Below are positions 1 through 8,431 of a stretch of DNA of 8,874 nt, piece after piece. The stretch is from positions 1 through 8,874 of the forward strand of contig CAITIF010000782.1 of assembly GCA_903892365.1 (NCBI GenBank). The letters run 5' to 3'. The translations under genes and the position numbers were made by a program. Below the pieces are notes generated by a model. That model saw only the letters and a program-made list of their open reading frames with translations, was not told the DNA's origin and ran no database searches. Each line of letters begins with the position of its first letter. Position 1 is the stretch's first letter. This DNA is from an uncultured Pirellula sp. (GTDB lineage Bacteria > Planctomycetota > Planctomycetia > Pirellulales > Pirellulaceae).

Positions 1-1
1 C

Positions 2-2830
2 CACGATGAAGTGTCATGGGAGGTCGAATGCAAATCGGCAGCTCGAATCGAATCAGAGAAAGTGGATGGTTCGAACGGCTCGACAGCCAAGGTGAATATC
101 CTGCTTGGTCCTGGCCCAGCAACTATTCTGATGCGACCTCAGTCTCGCGATCTAGCGATGGAAGAGACTCAGTTCTTTGTCGAGGGGATGGGCCTGTACA
201 CTCCGGGGCCAGGTGTGATCGACGGAAAGCATCGTTTTAAGATTCGAACATCACAAGGTCGAGTGCGTCAATTGGGGATCATCGTTCCGACCGGCTTAAC
301 CGTCAGTTCGGTTGAGGGGCCAGTAAGTACTTGGCAATTTGATGCCGACCAAAGTCGTTTGCAGCTGTCGATCGATTCAGCGGCCCCGCCCGAGTTCACG
401 GTGACCGTTGAAACGCAACGTAGTATTGATACCCTACCCACAAGCGTTCAGCTGTCGCCACTTCGCGTCGAAAAAGCAGATGGCGAAGTTGGATTGATCG
501 CGCTCGCTTTTGGTACGGAAGCCCAGCCAGAAGAAGTGCAAGCCGAATCCTTTTCCATGGTCAATCTTGGGGACTTCGATGCGAGCATGATCACCAATGC
601 GCAAACAACGCTGCATCGCGTTTATCGTTATGGAGCCGAGTCCGGAAGCTTGTCAGTACAAGTCGCTCCGGTGGCGCCCGAGGTGCGAGTCGGTAGCAAG
701 CAAGTGTTGTCGTTGGGTGATGAACGCGTGGTTCTAAGTATCAATTTTGCCGCGGAGATCACTCGAACTGGTTTGTTCCAACTCAGTTTCCCACTACCGA
801 CAGGACTGGAAGTGGAATCGCTGACGGGTGAATCGCTGCACCATTGGTCCGAGCTAACGGACCAAGGGAAGCGACAAATCGTCTTGCACTTGAAGGGGAA
901 AACGATGGGCAATCAATCCTTTGCCTTGACACTGGCGGGATCTGTCCCCAACGAGACCACCGAGTGGGCGATCCCACGTTTTAACCTGAACGAATCAACG
1001 CGTCAGTCGGGCGAACTGGTGGTGCAGCCGATCACAGGCATTCGTCTTCGAACCATGGCTCGTCAAAATGTGTCGGAAGCAGACCCGCGATCTCTAGGCG
1101 CACAAGGACAGGGGGCACTTGCCTTCCGCTTGTTACAACGCGACTGGAGCCTGCAATTGGGTATCGAAAAACTGGACCCATGGGTCACTGGTCAAGTTCT
1201 GCACGATGTCACCTTGCGCGAGGGGCAGACGCGATCTACGTTGTTCGCCGATTTTAATGTTCAGAATGCCGCAATCCGAACTCTGTCCATCAAGTTACCT
1301 GCCATGGGCGAGGATGAGCTGAAGACCGTGCGAGCGAACGGCGAAACCGTCAGCGACTTCATCCGCTCGGCACAGGACGACCGCCTATGGGAGCTGCGAT
1401 TCAAACGACGAGTCATTGGGCCCGTGCAATTTCAAATTGAATACGAGCGTCGAGGCGAACGGGCTAGCGATACCGAGTCGCTTCAGCAGATCGAATTCTC
1501 GGAAGCGAGACAAGTAGGGTACTACTATTCCGTACGCGCGGGCGGTCGTTTGGAGATTGAACCGGGCACATTGACTCAAGGTTGGCAACGAAGCGACTGG
1601 AGCACTGTCCCGCAACCGTTGCGCGAAGCAGGTAATCGCAGTGCGCCCGCGGTGGCCCTTCGAGCGATGGCTCCGTCGACACCCTTGAGCTTACGTGTCA
1701 TTCGCCATTCGTTGGCGGATGCATTGAAGCTGCGCGTTTCGTCAGGAACATTGACGACTGTATTGTCACCAACTGGCGACCAGCTTACGGCCGTCGAGGT
1801 GACGATGGAGGTGATTCAGCGCAGCAGCTTAAGCGTCCAGTTACCTGTGGGTAGCGAGTTGTTCAGTATCTTCGTGAATGGCGAAAGTGTCCGTTCCATT
1901 CGACAAAAAGACAGCAACGACACTTGGCAGTTTTACATCTTGCCTGGCATTGATGATAGAACCGCTCAAGTCCGATTTGTCTACTCGTTGACCGGAGACG
2001 GATTGCAGAAGCTTCAACTGGTCAGCCCTCAGCTGAATGTTCCGCTGGAGAACATTCAATGGAATGTGATTGCACCCAGTGGCTTCAACTTGATCGATAA
2101 CGAAGGCAATTTGGAGCTTGTTGGTCAAGCAGCTCGGGCGACTTACGATCGCAAGTCGTATCTTTCGAACGTTCAAGGCAAGCGTCAGGACCAAGCTCAG
2201 CAGGCTTCGAAGCTGCTTGAGCAAGCCAATCAATTGCTGCAAACCGGGGAGCAGTCGAAGGCTCAATGGGCTTTTAACAATGTTGCCAATCGGTATGCGT
2301 TAGATGCCGCATCGAACGAAGATGCCCGAGTCCAGCTAGAGAACCTGCAAACCCAGCAAGCGATACTTGGCTTGAACACTCGGCGACAACGGTTGTTCTT
2401 GGACAACAATCGAGGTGGGGACACGATGGCAGACAACGAACAACTGCGACAAGCAGCATCCATCAATCCTATTCTGCAGCAAGAGCAGCTCAATTACCGT
2501 CCTCAGGAGATGAGCCAATTATTGGCTGGCAACAGCAAAGCGGATAATGCCAACCTGCAACAAATCGCGGGTCGTTTGGTACAACACCAACGCACGACCG
2601 AGCCCGCTCCTCAAGCGATCATCATCAGCTTACCGGAAGAGGGAAACATTTACAGCTTCCGCCGCAGTGTTCAAGTGGCGGAGAACGCACCTCTGGAGCT
2701 GGAGCTGGAGTTCAATTCGCAATACAAGCTACGCGTTTGGCAATGGGCGATGTTGATTGGGTTGGTCGTGCTGATGTCCGGCAGTTTTGCTTGGAGCAGA
2801 ACAGGTCTTGGGGACAACAAAAGGGAATAA
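2..2830 (+). CDS. Large modular beta-rich periplasmic protein with C-terminal membrane anchor, 5' partial
   Basis: I do not recognise a named family. The frame is open to the left edge of the window: codons before the GTG at 11 read His-Asp-Glu without a stop, and the GTG has no initiation context. The gene therefore almost certainly starts upstream, and at least 942 codons are seen. Numbering from the GTG, residues 1-700 are mostly alternating hydrophobic/polar beta-strand sequence. A module recurs with a Leu-Pro or Val-Pro turn, then a Ser-Val/Asn-Gly step, then a Trp-containing strand (about 86-135, 255-310, 422-480 and 603-660). Residues 720-800 are helical and rich in Gln, Leu and Ala, possibly TPR-like or coiled coil; 800-865 are Gln/Asn-rich. 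A hydrophobic segment at 909-927 is followed by a short basic tail, predicting a periplasmic body, one membrane helix and a roughly 10-residue cytoplasmic end. The stop is TAA at 2828-2830. Function is unknown; a surface, adhesion or envelope scaffold role is only inference. Confidence 0.85.
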   Translation, partial: HDEVSWEVECKSAARIESEKVDGSNGSTAKVNILLGPGPATILMRPQSRDLAMEETQFFVEGMGLYTPGPGVIDGKHRFKIRTSQGRVRQLGIIVPTGLTVSSVEGPVSTWQFDADQSRLQLSIDSAAPPEFTVTVETQRSIDTLPTSVQLSPLRVEKADGEVGLIALAFGTEAQPEEVQAESFSMVNLGDFDASMITNAQTTLHRVYRYGAESGSLSVQVAPVAPEVRVGSKQVLSLGDERVVLSINFAAEITRTGLFQLSFPLPTGLEVESLTGESLHHWSELTDQGKRQIVLHLKGKTMGNQSFALTLAGSVPNETTEWAIPRFNLNESTRQSGELVVQPITGIRLRTMARQNVSEADPRSLGAQGQGALAFRLLQRDWSLQLGIEKLDPWVTGQVLHDVTLREGQTRSTLFADFNVQNAAIRTLSIKLPAMGEDELKTVRANGETVSDFIRSAQDDRLWELRFKRRVIGPVQFQIEYERRGERASDTESLQQIEFSEARQVGYYYSVRAGGRLEIEPGTLTQGWQRSDWSTVPQPLREAGNRSAPAVALRAMAPSTPLSLRVIRHSLADALKLRVSSGTLTTVLSPTGDQLTAVEVTMEVIQRSSLSVQLPVGSELFSIFVNGESVRSIRQKDSNDTWQFYILPGIDDRTAQVRFVYSLTGDGLQKLQLVSPQLNVPLENIQWNVIAPSGFNLIDNEGNLELVGQAARATYDRKSYLSNVQGKRQDQAQQASKLLEQANQLLQTGEQSKAQWAFNNVANRYALDAASNEDARVQLENLQTQQAILGLNTRRQRLFLDNNRGGDTMADNEQLRQAASINPILQQEQLNYRPQEMSQLLAGNSKADNANLQQIAGRLVQHQRTTEPAPQAIIISLPEEGNIYSFRRSVQVAENAPLELELEFNSQYKLRVWQWAMLIGLVVLMSGSFAWSRTGLGDNKRE

Positions 2831-2968
2831 CCTTGTTTCTAAAGGGGATTGAAGGTTCGCTGGTGTTTAGCTGGTTAGCTCGATTGGAAGCGACAGCGAA
2901 ATGCGAATCAACCGCATAACGCCAAGTAGCACAGCAAAGCATCGGGCTTTTAATCCTTCCCGAGCCCT

Positions 2969-3000
2969 GATCCGCCGATTACGCCCGATCCGCCGATTAC
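2969..3000. repeat. 14-bp direct repeat at the convergent gene ends
   Basis: The 14-mer gatccgccgattac occurs at 2969-2982 and again, identical, at 2987-3000, separated by 4 bp. The second copy covers the TAA stop (2997-2999) of the minus-strand DUF1501 gene. The 166-bp gap between the two convergent genes shows no stem followed by a T run. The best inverted repeat is a weak 7-bp stem (2941-2947 with 2983-2989). The repeat may be a local slippage duplication that extended the intergenic end; no function is visible. Confidence 0.7.
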
Positions 3001-4511
3001 GAACGTAGGATGTCGGTAAGCACATGACCATGCACATCGGTAAGCCTTCGATTCGCTCCGCCTTGCTTGACAGTCAGCTGAGTATGGTCGATTCCTAGCA
3101 AATGCAGCATGGTAGCATGGATATCATACACCGTCGTTTGCTGACTTCGGTCCAACGGTTTGTAACCCCAGGAATCACTTTCGCCTGCGGTTACCCCACC
3201 GCGCACTCCGCCACCGCACAACCAATTCGTAAAGACATAAGGATTGTGATCTCGTCCTTTTCCACCTTGGGTGCTTGGCATTCTCCCGAACTCCGTAGTC
3301 CAAAGCACCAACGTGTCGTCAAGCATTCCGCGTTGCTTCAGGTCTGTTAGTAACGCGGCTGCCCCGTTGGCCATCCCTGAGGCCAATGGCCCGTGATCCC
3401 GTTCGATATCTTCGTGTGAATCCCAATTACGACGCGGAAAACCGTTGTCGTTTCCGCTCCAAATTTGAACAAAGCGAACACCGCGTTCTAGCAACCGTCG
3501 AGCGGTTAAGCACTTCTGGGAAAAAAAGTAAGACTCCTCCGCAGCGTTGATCTCAGCAGGCCAAACCGGCGGAGCTTGGTCCAAGCCATACAGTTTCAAA
3601 ACATGGGCCTCTTCAGATCGCCAATCTAAAGCCTCTGGTGCAGCCAATTGCATCCCAGCCGCCAGTTCGTAGCTGCGTATTCTACCTTCCAGCCGGGGGT
3701 CCTCGATTCGATCGGCTTGGTGATCGCGATTCAAACTTGCCAACAAGCGGTGGGTCGCGGCTTCACTTTCCGCATTAATGAAGGCGCCATGGCCCTCTGG
3801 CCGCAAATCTGCAATCGGGTTGTCGATGCTGGGATTGATCACGCTGCCGCTGTACTGCGATGGTAAAAATGCGGCATCCCAGTTCTTCACGCCGTTGCTA
3901 GCGAAACCACGATGGTCGGCAAGCACCACATAGCTTGGAAGATTCTCATTGATGGATCCCAGTGCATAACTGACCCAGCAGCCCGCACCGGGAAAGCCAG
4001 GTAGCAAGAATCCCGTGTTTTGCAAAAGCGTTGCTTGCGAATGAATTCCCGACTTGCTGACCATGTTGTGAATGAATGCTAGATCATCCGCATGCGCGCC
4101 CAGCGGCGCAACGATGTCGCTTAACATTTTGCCGCATTGGCCGTAGGGTTTGAAATCCCATGCGGGTTTTAGCCAAGGTCCAAGCCCGTCCTGAAAGGCC
4201 TCGACAGGCTCCCCGAAGTCACTGGGTTTGCCGTGATACTTGATCAAATCTGGCTTGAAATCGTAAAGGTCAAGATGGCTTGCTCCACCAGCCATAAACA
4301 GCTGAATCACTCGTTTTGCTTTAGCAGGCTGCTTCAAAACGACATGTGCTGCGCTGCTTTCAGCCCGCAACGAGTCATTCGATAGCATCGCGGCTAACGC
4401 AATACCACCCAAACCGCCGCCGCTTCGAAAAAGCAAATCGCGACGCGACATGGCCGAAACAGAAACGCCGGAATGGAATGGTGATGGTTGGTGCATGAGT
4501 TTTTGATCCAC
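2997..4511 (-). CDS. DUF1501 family protein, Tat-exported (alkaline-phosphatase/sulfatase-like fold)
   Basis: A 504-residue protein of the DUF1501 family, near the usual length. Residues 22-43 form a twin-arginine signal: Ser-Arg-Arg-Asp-Leu-Leu, then a Gly/Ala/Leu-rich stretch, so it should cross the membrane folded. Family-typical motifs are AGGASHLDLYD (74-84), WDSHED (363-368), TEFGRMP (405-411), GRDHNP (419-424) and DIHATMLHLLGIDH (463-476). Their Asp, Glu and His residues resemble the metal site of the alkaline-phosphatase/sulfatase superfamily, but the reaction of DUF1501 proteins is not established. The longest start is GTG at 4511, two codons after a TAA; ATG at 4496 and ATG at 4451 are alternatives, and none has a clear Shine-Dalgarno sequence. 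The ATG at 4451 would put the twin arginines at residues 3-4. The gene lies 102 bp downstream of the cytochrome/DUF1549/DUF1553 gene on the same strand, the usual partner and order. The frame is intact. Confidence 0.95.
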   Translation of the reverse strand: MDQKLMHQPSPFHSGVSVSAMSRRDLLFRSGGGLGGIALAAMLSNDSLRAESSAAHVVLKQPAKAKRVIQLFMAGGASHLDLYDFKPDLIKYHGKPSDFGEPVEAFQDGLGPWLKPAWDFKPYGQCGKMLSDIVAPLGAHADDLAFIHNMVSKSGIHSQATLLQNTGFLLPGFPGAGCWVSYALGSINENLPSYVVLADHRGFASNGVKNWDAAFLPSQYSGSVINPSIDNPIADLRPEGHGAFINAESEAATHRLLASLNRDHQADRIEDPRLEGRIRSYELAAGMQLAAPEALDWRSEEAHVLKLYGLDQAPPVWPAEINAAEESYFFSQKCLTARRLLERGVRFVQIWSGNDNGFPRRNWDSHEDIERDHGPLASGMANGAAALLTDLKQRGMLDDTLVLWTTEFGRMPSTQGGKGRDHNPYVFTNWLCGGGVRGGVTAGESDSWGYKPLDRSQQTTVYDIHATMLHLLGIDHTQLTVKQGGANRRLTDVHGHVLTDILRS

Positions 4512-4613
4512 TAAATCTTAACGTTTGTTCTAATTGAAATGCAGGAAGGTCCGGGCACCCTTGACGCACAGCATCGAAACGCTGGACGTCGGCGAAGCAA
4601 TTGGTTCGTGGCG

Positions 4614-7600
4614 TCAATCGACAAAGATGAACTCGTTGGTATTGAACAGAACGCGGCACAGATTAATCAGCCCATGCCGTTCCACAAAGTCGACTATCGA
4701 TCTTCGTTGTTCTTCCTTCAGATGATTTCCCGTTGCAAGCAAGTAGGCATACTTTACTTGTTCCTCCAAGGTACTGCCTGCATCTTTTTGCACGCGAGCA
4801 GCTAGCTCTTGTGATTGCACCAACATGAAGTTGTTATTGAGCAATGCTAAGGCTTGTTGCGGTGAGTCGTTTTCGTTGCGACGTTCGACTCGCATCGACG
4901 GGTCGGCACAATTGAGTACCGTCAAGAACGGCTGGGTCTGAGAACGAACGATAAAGCGATAAATTGACCGACGCCAAGTTCGCTTGTCATGAGGATCCGC
5001 CAATCGATACTCGTAGTGTGGCGAATGTTCGGGATTCTTGACAACGAAGTCTTGCCACCCAGGACCGCCAGCCGATAAATCCAGTCCACCACTCACGGCA
5101 AGCACCGAATCGCGGATCGCCTCAGCGTCCAGTCGTCGCCGATTTTGCTTCCAAAGCATCCGATTCGATGGATCCACCCGCAGAGCCTGTTGGTTCTGAG
5201 TGGACGATGACTGACGGTACGTAGCACTGGTCACGATCAAGCGATGGAGCTTTTTCAGCGAACCACCCTGGTCACGAAAATCGGCCGCTAACCAATCTAA
5301 AAGTTCGGGGTGCGAAGGCAATTCTCCCATCCGGCCAAAGTCATTGGAAGTCGCGACAATACCGATACCAAAATGATACTGCCAAACACGATTGACGATA
5401 CTACGCCAAGTCAAGGGATTATCATCAGCGACAATCCAATCGGCCATAGCAACACGACGGTCACTTTCAGATCCAGCGGGGTCTGTCTGAAAACGGTTCA
5501 CTTGGTTGGCCCCGGTTGCAATCGTGCCCGCGCTGACCTCTCTGATCGGACGAGTGACCTGACCTCGGGCAAGCAAGTGAATAGGCCGAGGCTTGCCACC
5601 TTGCCCGCCAGTCCCGACAAAATTTCCTGACCCCCGATGAACCGTGCCAGCGTATACCACACTTTGCGCTGGTAGGCTTGCTATCTTAGCCTCGACATCG
5701 GCTCGTTGCTGAAGTAATCGCTGGTGATCAAGCTGAGTTGCTTGGTCAACTCGGCTTGCAATCAACTGTGTTCGTTGCTCCTTGAGTTGTAAGACTTTGG
5801 CCGGGTTAGGGTCGGTCGGAAAGAGTCCGTCGGTAAGATTCTTTGCCGCCCATCGCGCTGGAGCTTCGATACTATCCAAGGCTTGGACTGGTCGGTTTTT
5901 GGCCAGATCATTGCTATCAACGCCGATGGCAATCAGCTCGGCCAACGCGAAGATATAGTCATCCATACGTGGGGCTAGTTTGGTAGCAGTGACGCGGATG
6001 TAACGTCCTGCCTTGCCCTGAAAGGAAAACACTTGCGGCTCAATGCCTGGTGCCGCAAAGTCATTCTGTTCATGGGATACGGCATGGGAGCTAGGCGTAG
6101 CAAAGTTGGGATCATCGCTCAGCTCAATACGGAATCGCTTAGGAAAGCCAAAGCCCTTCCCGATGGAGTTGAAGTCATCCCAAGTTGGTTGCAAGACGAC
6201 ACGCTCAACCGAGACCGAATGTCCCAAATCCACTTGGACCCACTTTACGGTCGATGGGGCGTTTGCAATTTCGCTGTGCCAACCGTATTCGGTAGGCCGA
6301 GTTGCTGAAACGGATTTTTCTGCAACCGCGATGGCTGTGTCGAGATCTTGAATTTCAGGCGAGCACTGCTCTTTGATGGAGCGTTCAAGAGTCTCCAATT
6401 GCTCGGTGATTTGCTTCTTCTGGGCTGCTAGATGCCCGCGAGCTTCAGCAACATTTGCATCGCGATCGTAAGCCCGATCCGCTCGATCGATCGCGGAAAA
6501 AACGGCCTGCAACGCGTAGTAGTCTTCTTGCGAGAAAGGATCGAATTTGTGGTTATGGCATTGTGCGCACTGAACGGTCGCACTGCACAACGTACCGACC
6601 ACATTTCCCAAGATATCGTCTCGATCTAAATGACGAGCGATCTTGCCATCGATTTTGCTTTCGCTCACCTCCACATGCCCGATAAAGTCCCAAGGGCCTG
6701 CTGATAAAAAGCCTAAGGCTTCGATGCCATCGCGTGACTGGGGATAGAGAGCATCGCCCGCGATTTGCTCACGGATGAATTGACGATAGGGTTTGTCTTG
6801 ATTGAACGATCGGATCACGTAATCGCGATAAGGCCAAGCGTTCGGACGCGGTTGATCCTTGTCATAGCCATGCGTATCGCCGTAGTGCACGACATCCAGC
6901 CAATGCCTGGCCCATTTCTCACCGTAGTGCTGGCTGGCCAACAAAGTATCTACGAGTTCGAAGTAAGCCTTGTTTAAGTTTTCTTGGGATGCTTTCTCGA
7001 ACGAGTCGAGCTGTTCTGGCGAGGGAGGTAAGCCAATCAGATCGAAAAAGAGCCGTCGGCAAAGCGTCCTCGCATCCGCTTCCTCGGAAAGTGTTAGCCC
7101 CTGTTGTTCCAGCTTGGCAACGATAAACGCATCGATAGGATTATCTCTTTCCATAGGCAGCTGGGTTGGCTCCAGACGCTTTAGGCTCCACCAATCGAAG
7201 AGATCCGGAAGTTCCGAGTTGGCAGATTCCGGCCAGTCGGCTCCTTCGTCGATCCACCGGGCAATCGTTTCCGTTTCGGTTTCCGACAACGCCGGTATAC
7301 CGCTGTCTTTGGGAGGCATAGCCAGATCAGGTATCTCGCCGCGAACCAGCGCCAAGAGCCGGCTTGCTTTCGACGACATCGGCACGATGGCTTCTTCGCT
7401 GCTATCACCACCACGCAAGGCAATCTCGCGAACATCCAGTCGATACCCACTTTCTTGGTTGTTAGGTCCGTGGCATTGAATGCAATGCGATTTAAAAAGA
7501 GGCTCGACAGAAGCCGTGAAATCGATGGGAGAGGATTGCGCGAGCAAGGAGCCAGTTAACCCCATGGCAATCCAAATCGCACTCCAAGTTGTGATAACAA

Positions 7601-7655
7601 ATCGTACAGAGCGTTGGGAAAGCTGGCGAAAGCCTTGGTTTTCTCGTGCAATCAT
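4614..7655 (-). CDS. PSCyt1-DUF1549-DUF1553 planctomycete cytochrome C protein with inserted F5/8C-like domain
   Basis: I place the start at ATG 7655 (1013 residues). A TTG at 7706 would add 17 residues, but it is a rarer codon and the added residues lie before a good signal peptide (hydrophobic 19-36, ending near Leu-Leu-Ala-Gln 37-40). Neither start has a Shine-Dalgarno sequence. Domains in order: planctomycete cytochrome C (about 45-140) with haem motif CIQCH at 58-62 and a possible axial Met in AMPP at 112-115; DUF1549 (about 170-380) ending in a second CAQCH at 363-367; predicted coiled coil 403-450; F5/8 type C (galactose-binding-like) domain about 455-580; second coiled coil 617-663; DUF1553 (about 713-975) with NRVWQYHFG (755-763) and ERRNENDSPQQ (924-934). 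It should be exported, with possible c-type haem at one or both CxxCH sites. Its role is unsettled for the family; links to carbohydrate use are inference. It probably forms an operon with the DUF1501 gene 102 bp downstream. Confidence 0.95.
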   Translation of the reverse strand: MIARENQGFRQLSQRSVRFVITTWSAIWIAMGLTGSLLAQSSPIDFTASVEPLFKSHCIQCHGPNNQESGYRLDVREIALRGGDSSEEAIVPMSSKASRLLALVRGEIPDLAMPPKDSGIPALSETETETIARWIDEGADWPESANSELPDLFDWWSLKRLEPTQLPMERDNPIDAFIVAKLEQQGLTLSEEADARTLCRRLFFDLIGLPPSPEQLDSFEKASQENLNKAYFELVDTLLASQHYGEKWARHWLDVVHYGDTHGYDKDQPRPNAWPYRDYVIRSFNQDKPYRQFIREQIAGDALYPQSRDGIEALGFLSAGPWDFIGHVEVSESKIDGKIARHLDRDDILGNVVGTLCSATVQCAQCHNHKFDPFSQEDYYALQAVFSAIDRADRAYDRDANVAEARGHLAAQKKQITEQLETLERSIKEQCSPEIQDLDTAIAVAEKSVSATRPTEYGWHSEIANAPSTVKWVQVDLGHSVSVERVVLQPTWDDFNSIGKGFGFPKRFRIELSDDPNFATPSSHAVSHEQNDFAAPGIEPQVFSFQGKAGRYIRVTATKLAPRMDDYIFALAELIAIGVDSNDLAKNRPVQALDSIEAPARWAAKNLTDGLFPTDPNPAKVLQLKEQRTQLIASRVDQATQLDHQRLLQQRADVEAKIASLPAQSVVYAGTVHRGSGNFVGTGGQGGKPRPIHLLARGQVTRPIREVSAGTIATGANQVNRFQTDPAGSESDRRVAMADWIVADDNPLTWRSIVNRVWQYHFGIGIVATSNDFGRMGELPSHPELLDWLAADFRDQGGSLKKLHRLIVTSATYRQSSSTQNQQALRVDPSNRMLWKQNRRRLDAEAIRDSVLAVSGGLDLSAGGPGWQDFVVKNPEHSPHYEYRLADPHDKRTWRRSIYRFIVRSQTQPFLTVLNCADPSMRVERRNENDSPQQALALLNNNFMLVQSQELAARVQKDAGSTLEEQVKYAYLLATGNHLKEEQRRSIVDFVERHGLINLCRVLFNTNEFIFVD

Positions 7656-7720
7656 AGATGGAAAACGTATTGAAGCGGTGGGGGAGGATGCTGGGTAGAT
7701 GGCCAAGCAGGGAATTCCAT
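7652..7720 (-). other. Possible 22-codon leader ORF overlapping the start of the cytochrome/DUF1553 gene
   Basis: On the minus strand an ATG at 7720 opens a 22-codon frame (MEFPAWPSTQ, then a run of four Pro) whose TGA at 7654-7652 overlaps the ATG at 7655 in the sequence ATGA. This arrangement is common for translational coupling, and the Pro run could slow ribosomes. No Shine-Dalgarno sequence precedes it, and a short frame like this can arise by chance. If the real start of the large gene is the TTG at 7706, this frame is meaningless. Confidence 0.15.
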
Positions 7721-8206
7721 TTTATCCTAGTTGAGGCTGAGAAGCACCCATCTGTCCCTCTTTTGCTTCGTAAACAGCAATCGGGAGCCCGCGATTGAAG
7801 CCTAACCTTCTTGTTTGCGTTCGGGGACATTCAATTTCTCCCTGGGCATTGCGGTCAGCAAATTGGCCGGGACCGTGGTTACCGGCGGGGCTGGAATCAA
7901 ATTCAACGCCTCCGCACCGGGACACTGCGGTGACTTATGCTGCAGGTGGTAATCAATGAACCGGTCGAGTTCCTAACAATGTCGGTGTCGACATGGTCTA
8001 TGAAGTGATGAGCAACTGTGGCTTCACCGCGGCAGGCATAGGCACTTCTCTCTTCGACGCTGCCTGAGAGAGCGTCTGTGCTACCGCGAATTCACTCGAA
8101 CTCGCGAACATTTTCCATCGCAACATGCTTAGAACGAGTCCAAAATCTCCGTTTTTGTGGCCTTGAGCAATACGTTCACCATCAAGATTCAGCAGTCCCA
8201 ATTCAT
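7721..8206. other. Stretch without a convincing gene; possible degraded coding remnants
   Basis: I see no intact gene here. Frames of 67 codons exist on the minus strand (7925-7722 and 8201-7998), but neither has family motifs I recognise or a ribosome binding site. On the plus strand, 7960-8067 between two stops reads NVGVDMVYEVMSNCGFTAAGIGTS near its end, faintly like the C-terminal part of an ExbD/TolR-type transport protein, with no membrane segment upstream in any frame. The stretch must contain the promoter of the minus-strand operon, but I could not place convincing -35 and -10 boxes. Confidence 0.4.
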
Positions 8207-8257
8207 TGGAATGCTTACCCGAGTTTTGCCCGAAGTCTGGTGACTCCGGCTACTTGT
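8207..8257 (+). repeat. 51-bp direct repeat A, copy 1
   Basis: This 51-bp segment matches 8487-8537 in the same orientation at 48 of 51 positions. The differences are at 8214, 8220 and 8241. The core is gttttgcccgaagtctgg. Similarity extends about 8 bp to the left with one 1-bp gap. It ends 6 bp before the nested palindrome at 8264. Confidence 0.9.
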
Positions 8258-8287
8258 GATCATAGCCCGGAGGGCGGCATTTCTCTG

Positions 8288-8307
8288 CCGGTGGTGTGAA
8301 CCACCGG
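8288..8307 (+). repeat. 8-bp hairpin with GTGA loop in left arm of element B
   Basis: The arms ccggtggt (8288-8295) and accaccgg (8300-8307) are perfectly complementary around the loop gtga. Read as plus-strand RNA this is a GNRA-type tetraloop (GUGA), an unusually stable hairpin. Confidence 0.85.
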
Positions 8308-8328
8308 ACTCGGGTAGAACGATTTGCT

Positions 8329-8390
8329 AAGCCCGGAGGGCGACACAGGGGATTCATGACTGACGGACCGATGTGTCGCCCTCCGGGCTT
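8329..8390. repeat. Perfect 19-bp inverted repeat, central hairpin of element B
   Basis: The arm aagcccggagggcgacaca (8329-8347) has its exact reverse complement at 8372-8390, with a 24-nt loop between. The stem is GC-rich and perfect. No T run follows on either strand, so a classical intrinsic terminator is unlikely, although a hairpin of this strength could still protect or stop a transcript. Confidence 0.9.
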
Positions 8391-8411
8391 GGGCCATTAA
8401 GCTTTAATGCT

Positions 8412-8431
8412 CCGGTGGTTGACACCACCGG
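8412..8431. repeat. 8-bp hairpin in right arm of element B
   Basis: The arms ccggtggt (8412-8419) and accaccgg (8424-8431) surround the loop tgac. It is the inverted counterpart of the hairpin at 8288-8307: the 22-nt segments around the two differ at one position, which lies in the loop. Confidence 0.85.

Noticed and set aside
2941..2989. Intrinsic terminator between the convergent genes
   Set aside because: The only stem is about 7 bp with a 35-nt loop and no T run follows on either strand.
4375..4659. Minus-strand frame bridging the gap between the two operon genes
   Set aside because: It overlaps the 3' end of one gene and the signal-peptide region of the next in a different frame. The composition (Arg, Cys, Phe-rich) is typical of an out-of-frame shadow.
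7492..7830. Minus-strand frame of 112 codons overlapping the 5' end of the cytochrome/DUF1553 gene
   Set aside because: It overlaps the signal peptide and haem-motif coding region in another frame, has an unusual Cys/Arg-rich composition, and shows no motif or start signal.
7722..7925. Minus-strand frame of 67 codons just upstream of the cytochrome/DUF1553 gene
   Set aside because: Its position and strand fit an operon member, but it has no recognisable domain, signal or ribosome site, and its composition does not stand out. I could not support it as a gene.
8078..8299. Plus-strand frame of 73 codons
   Set aside because: It ends inside repeat A and element B sequence and has no recognisable motif.
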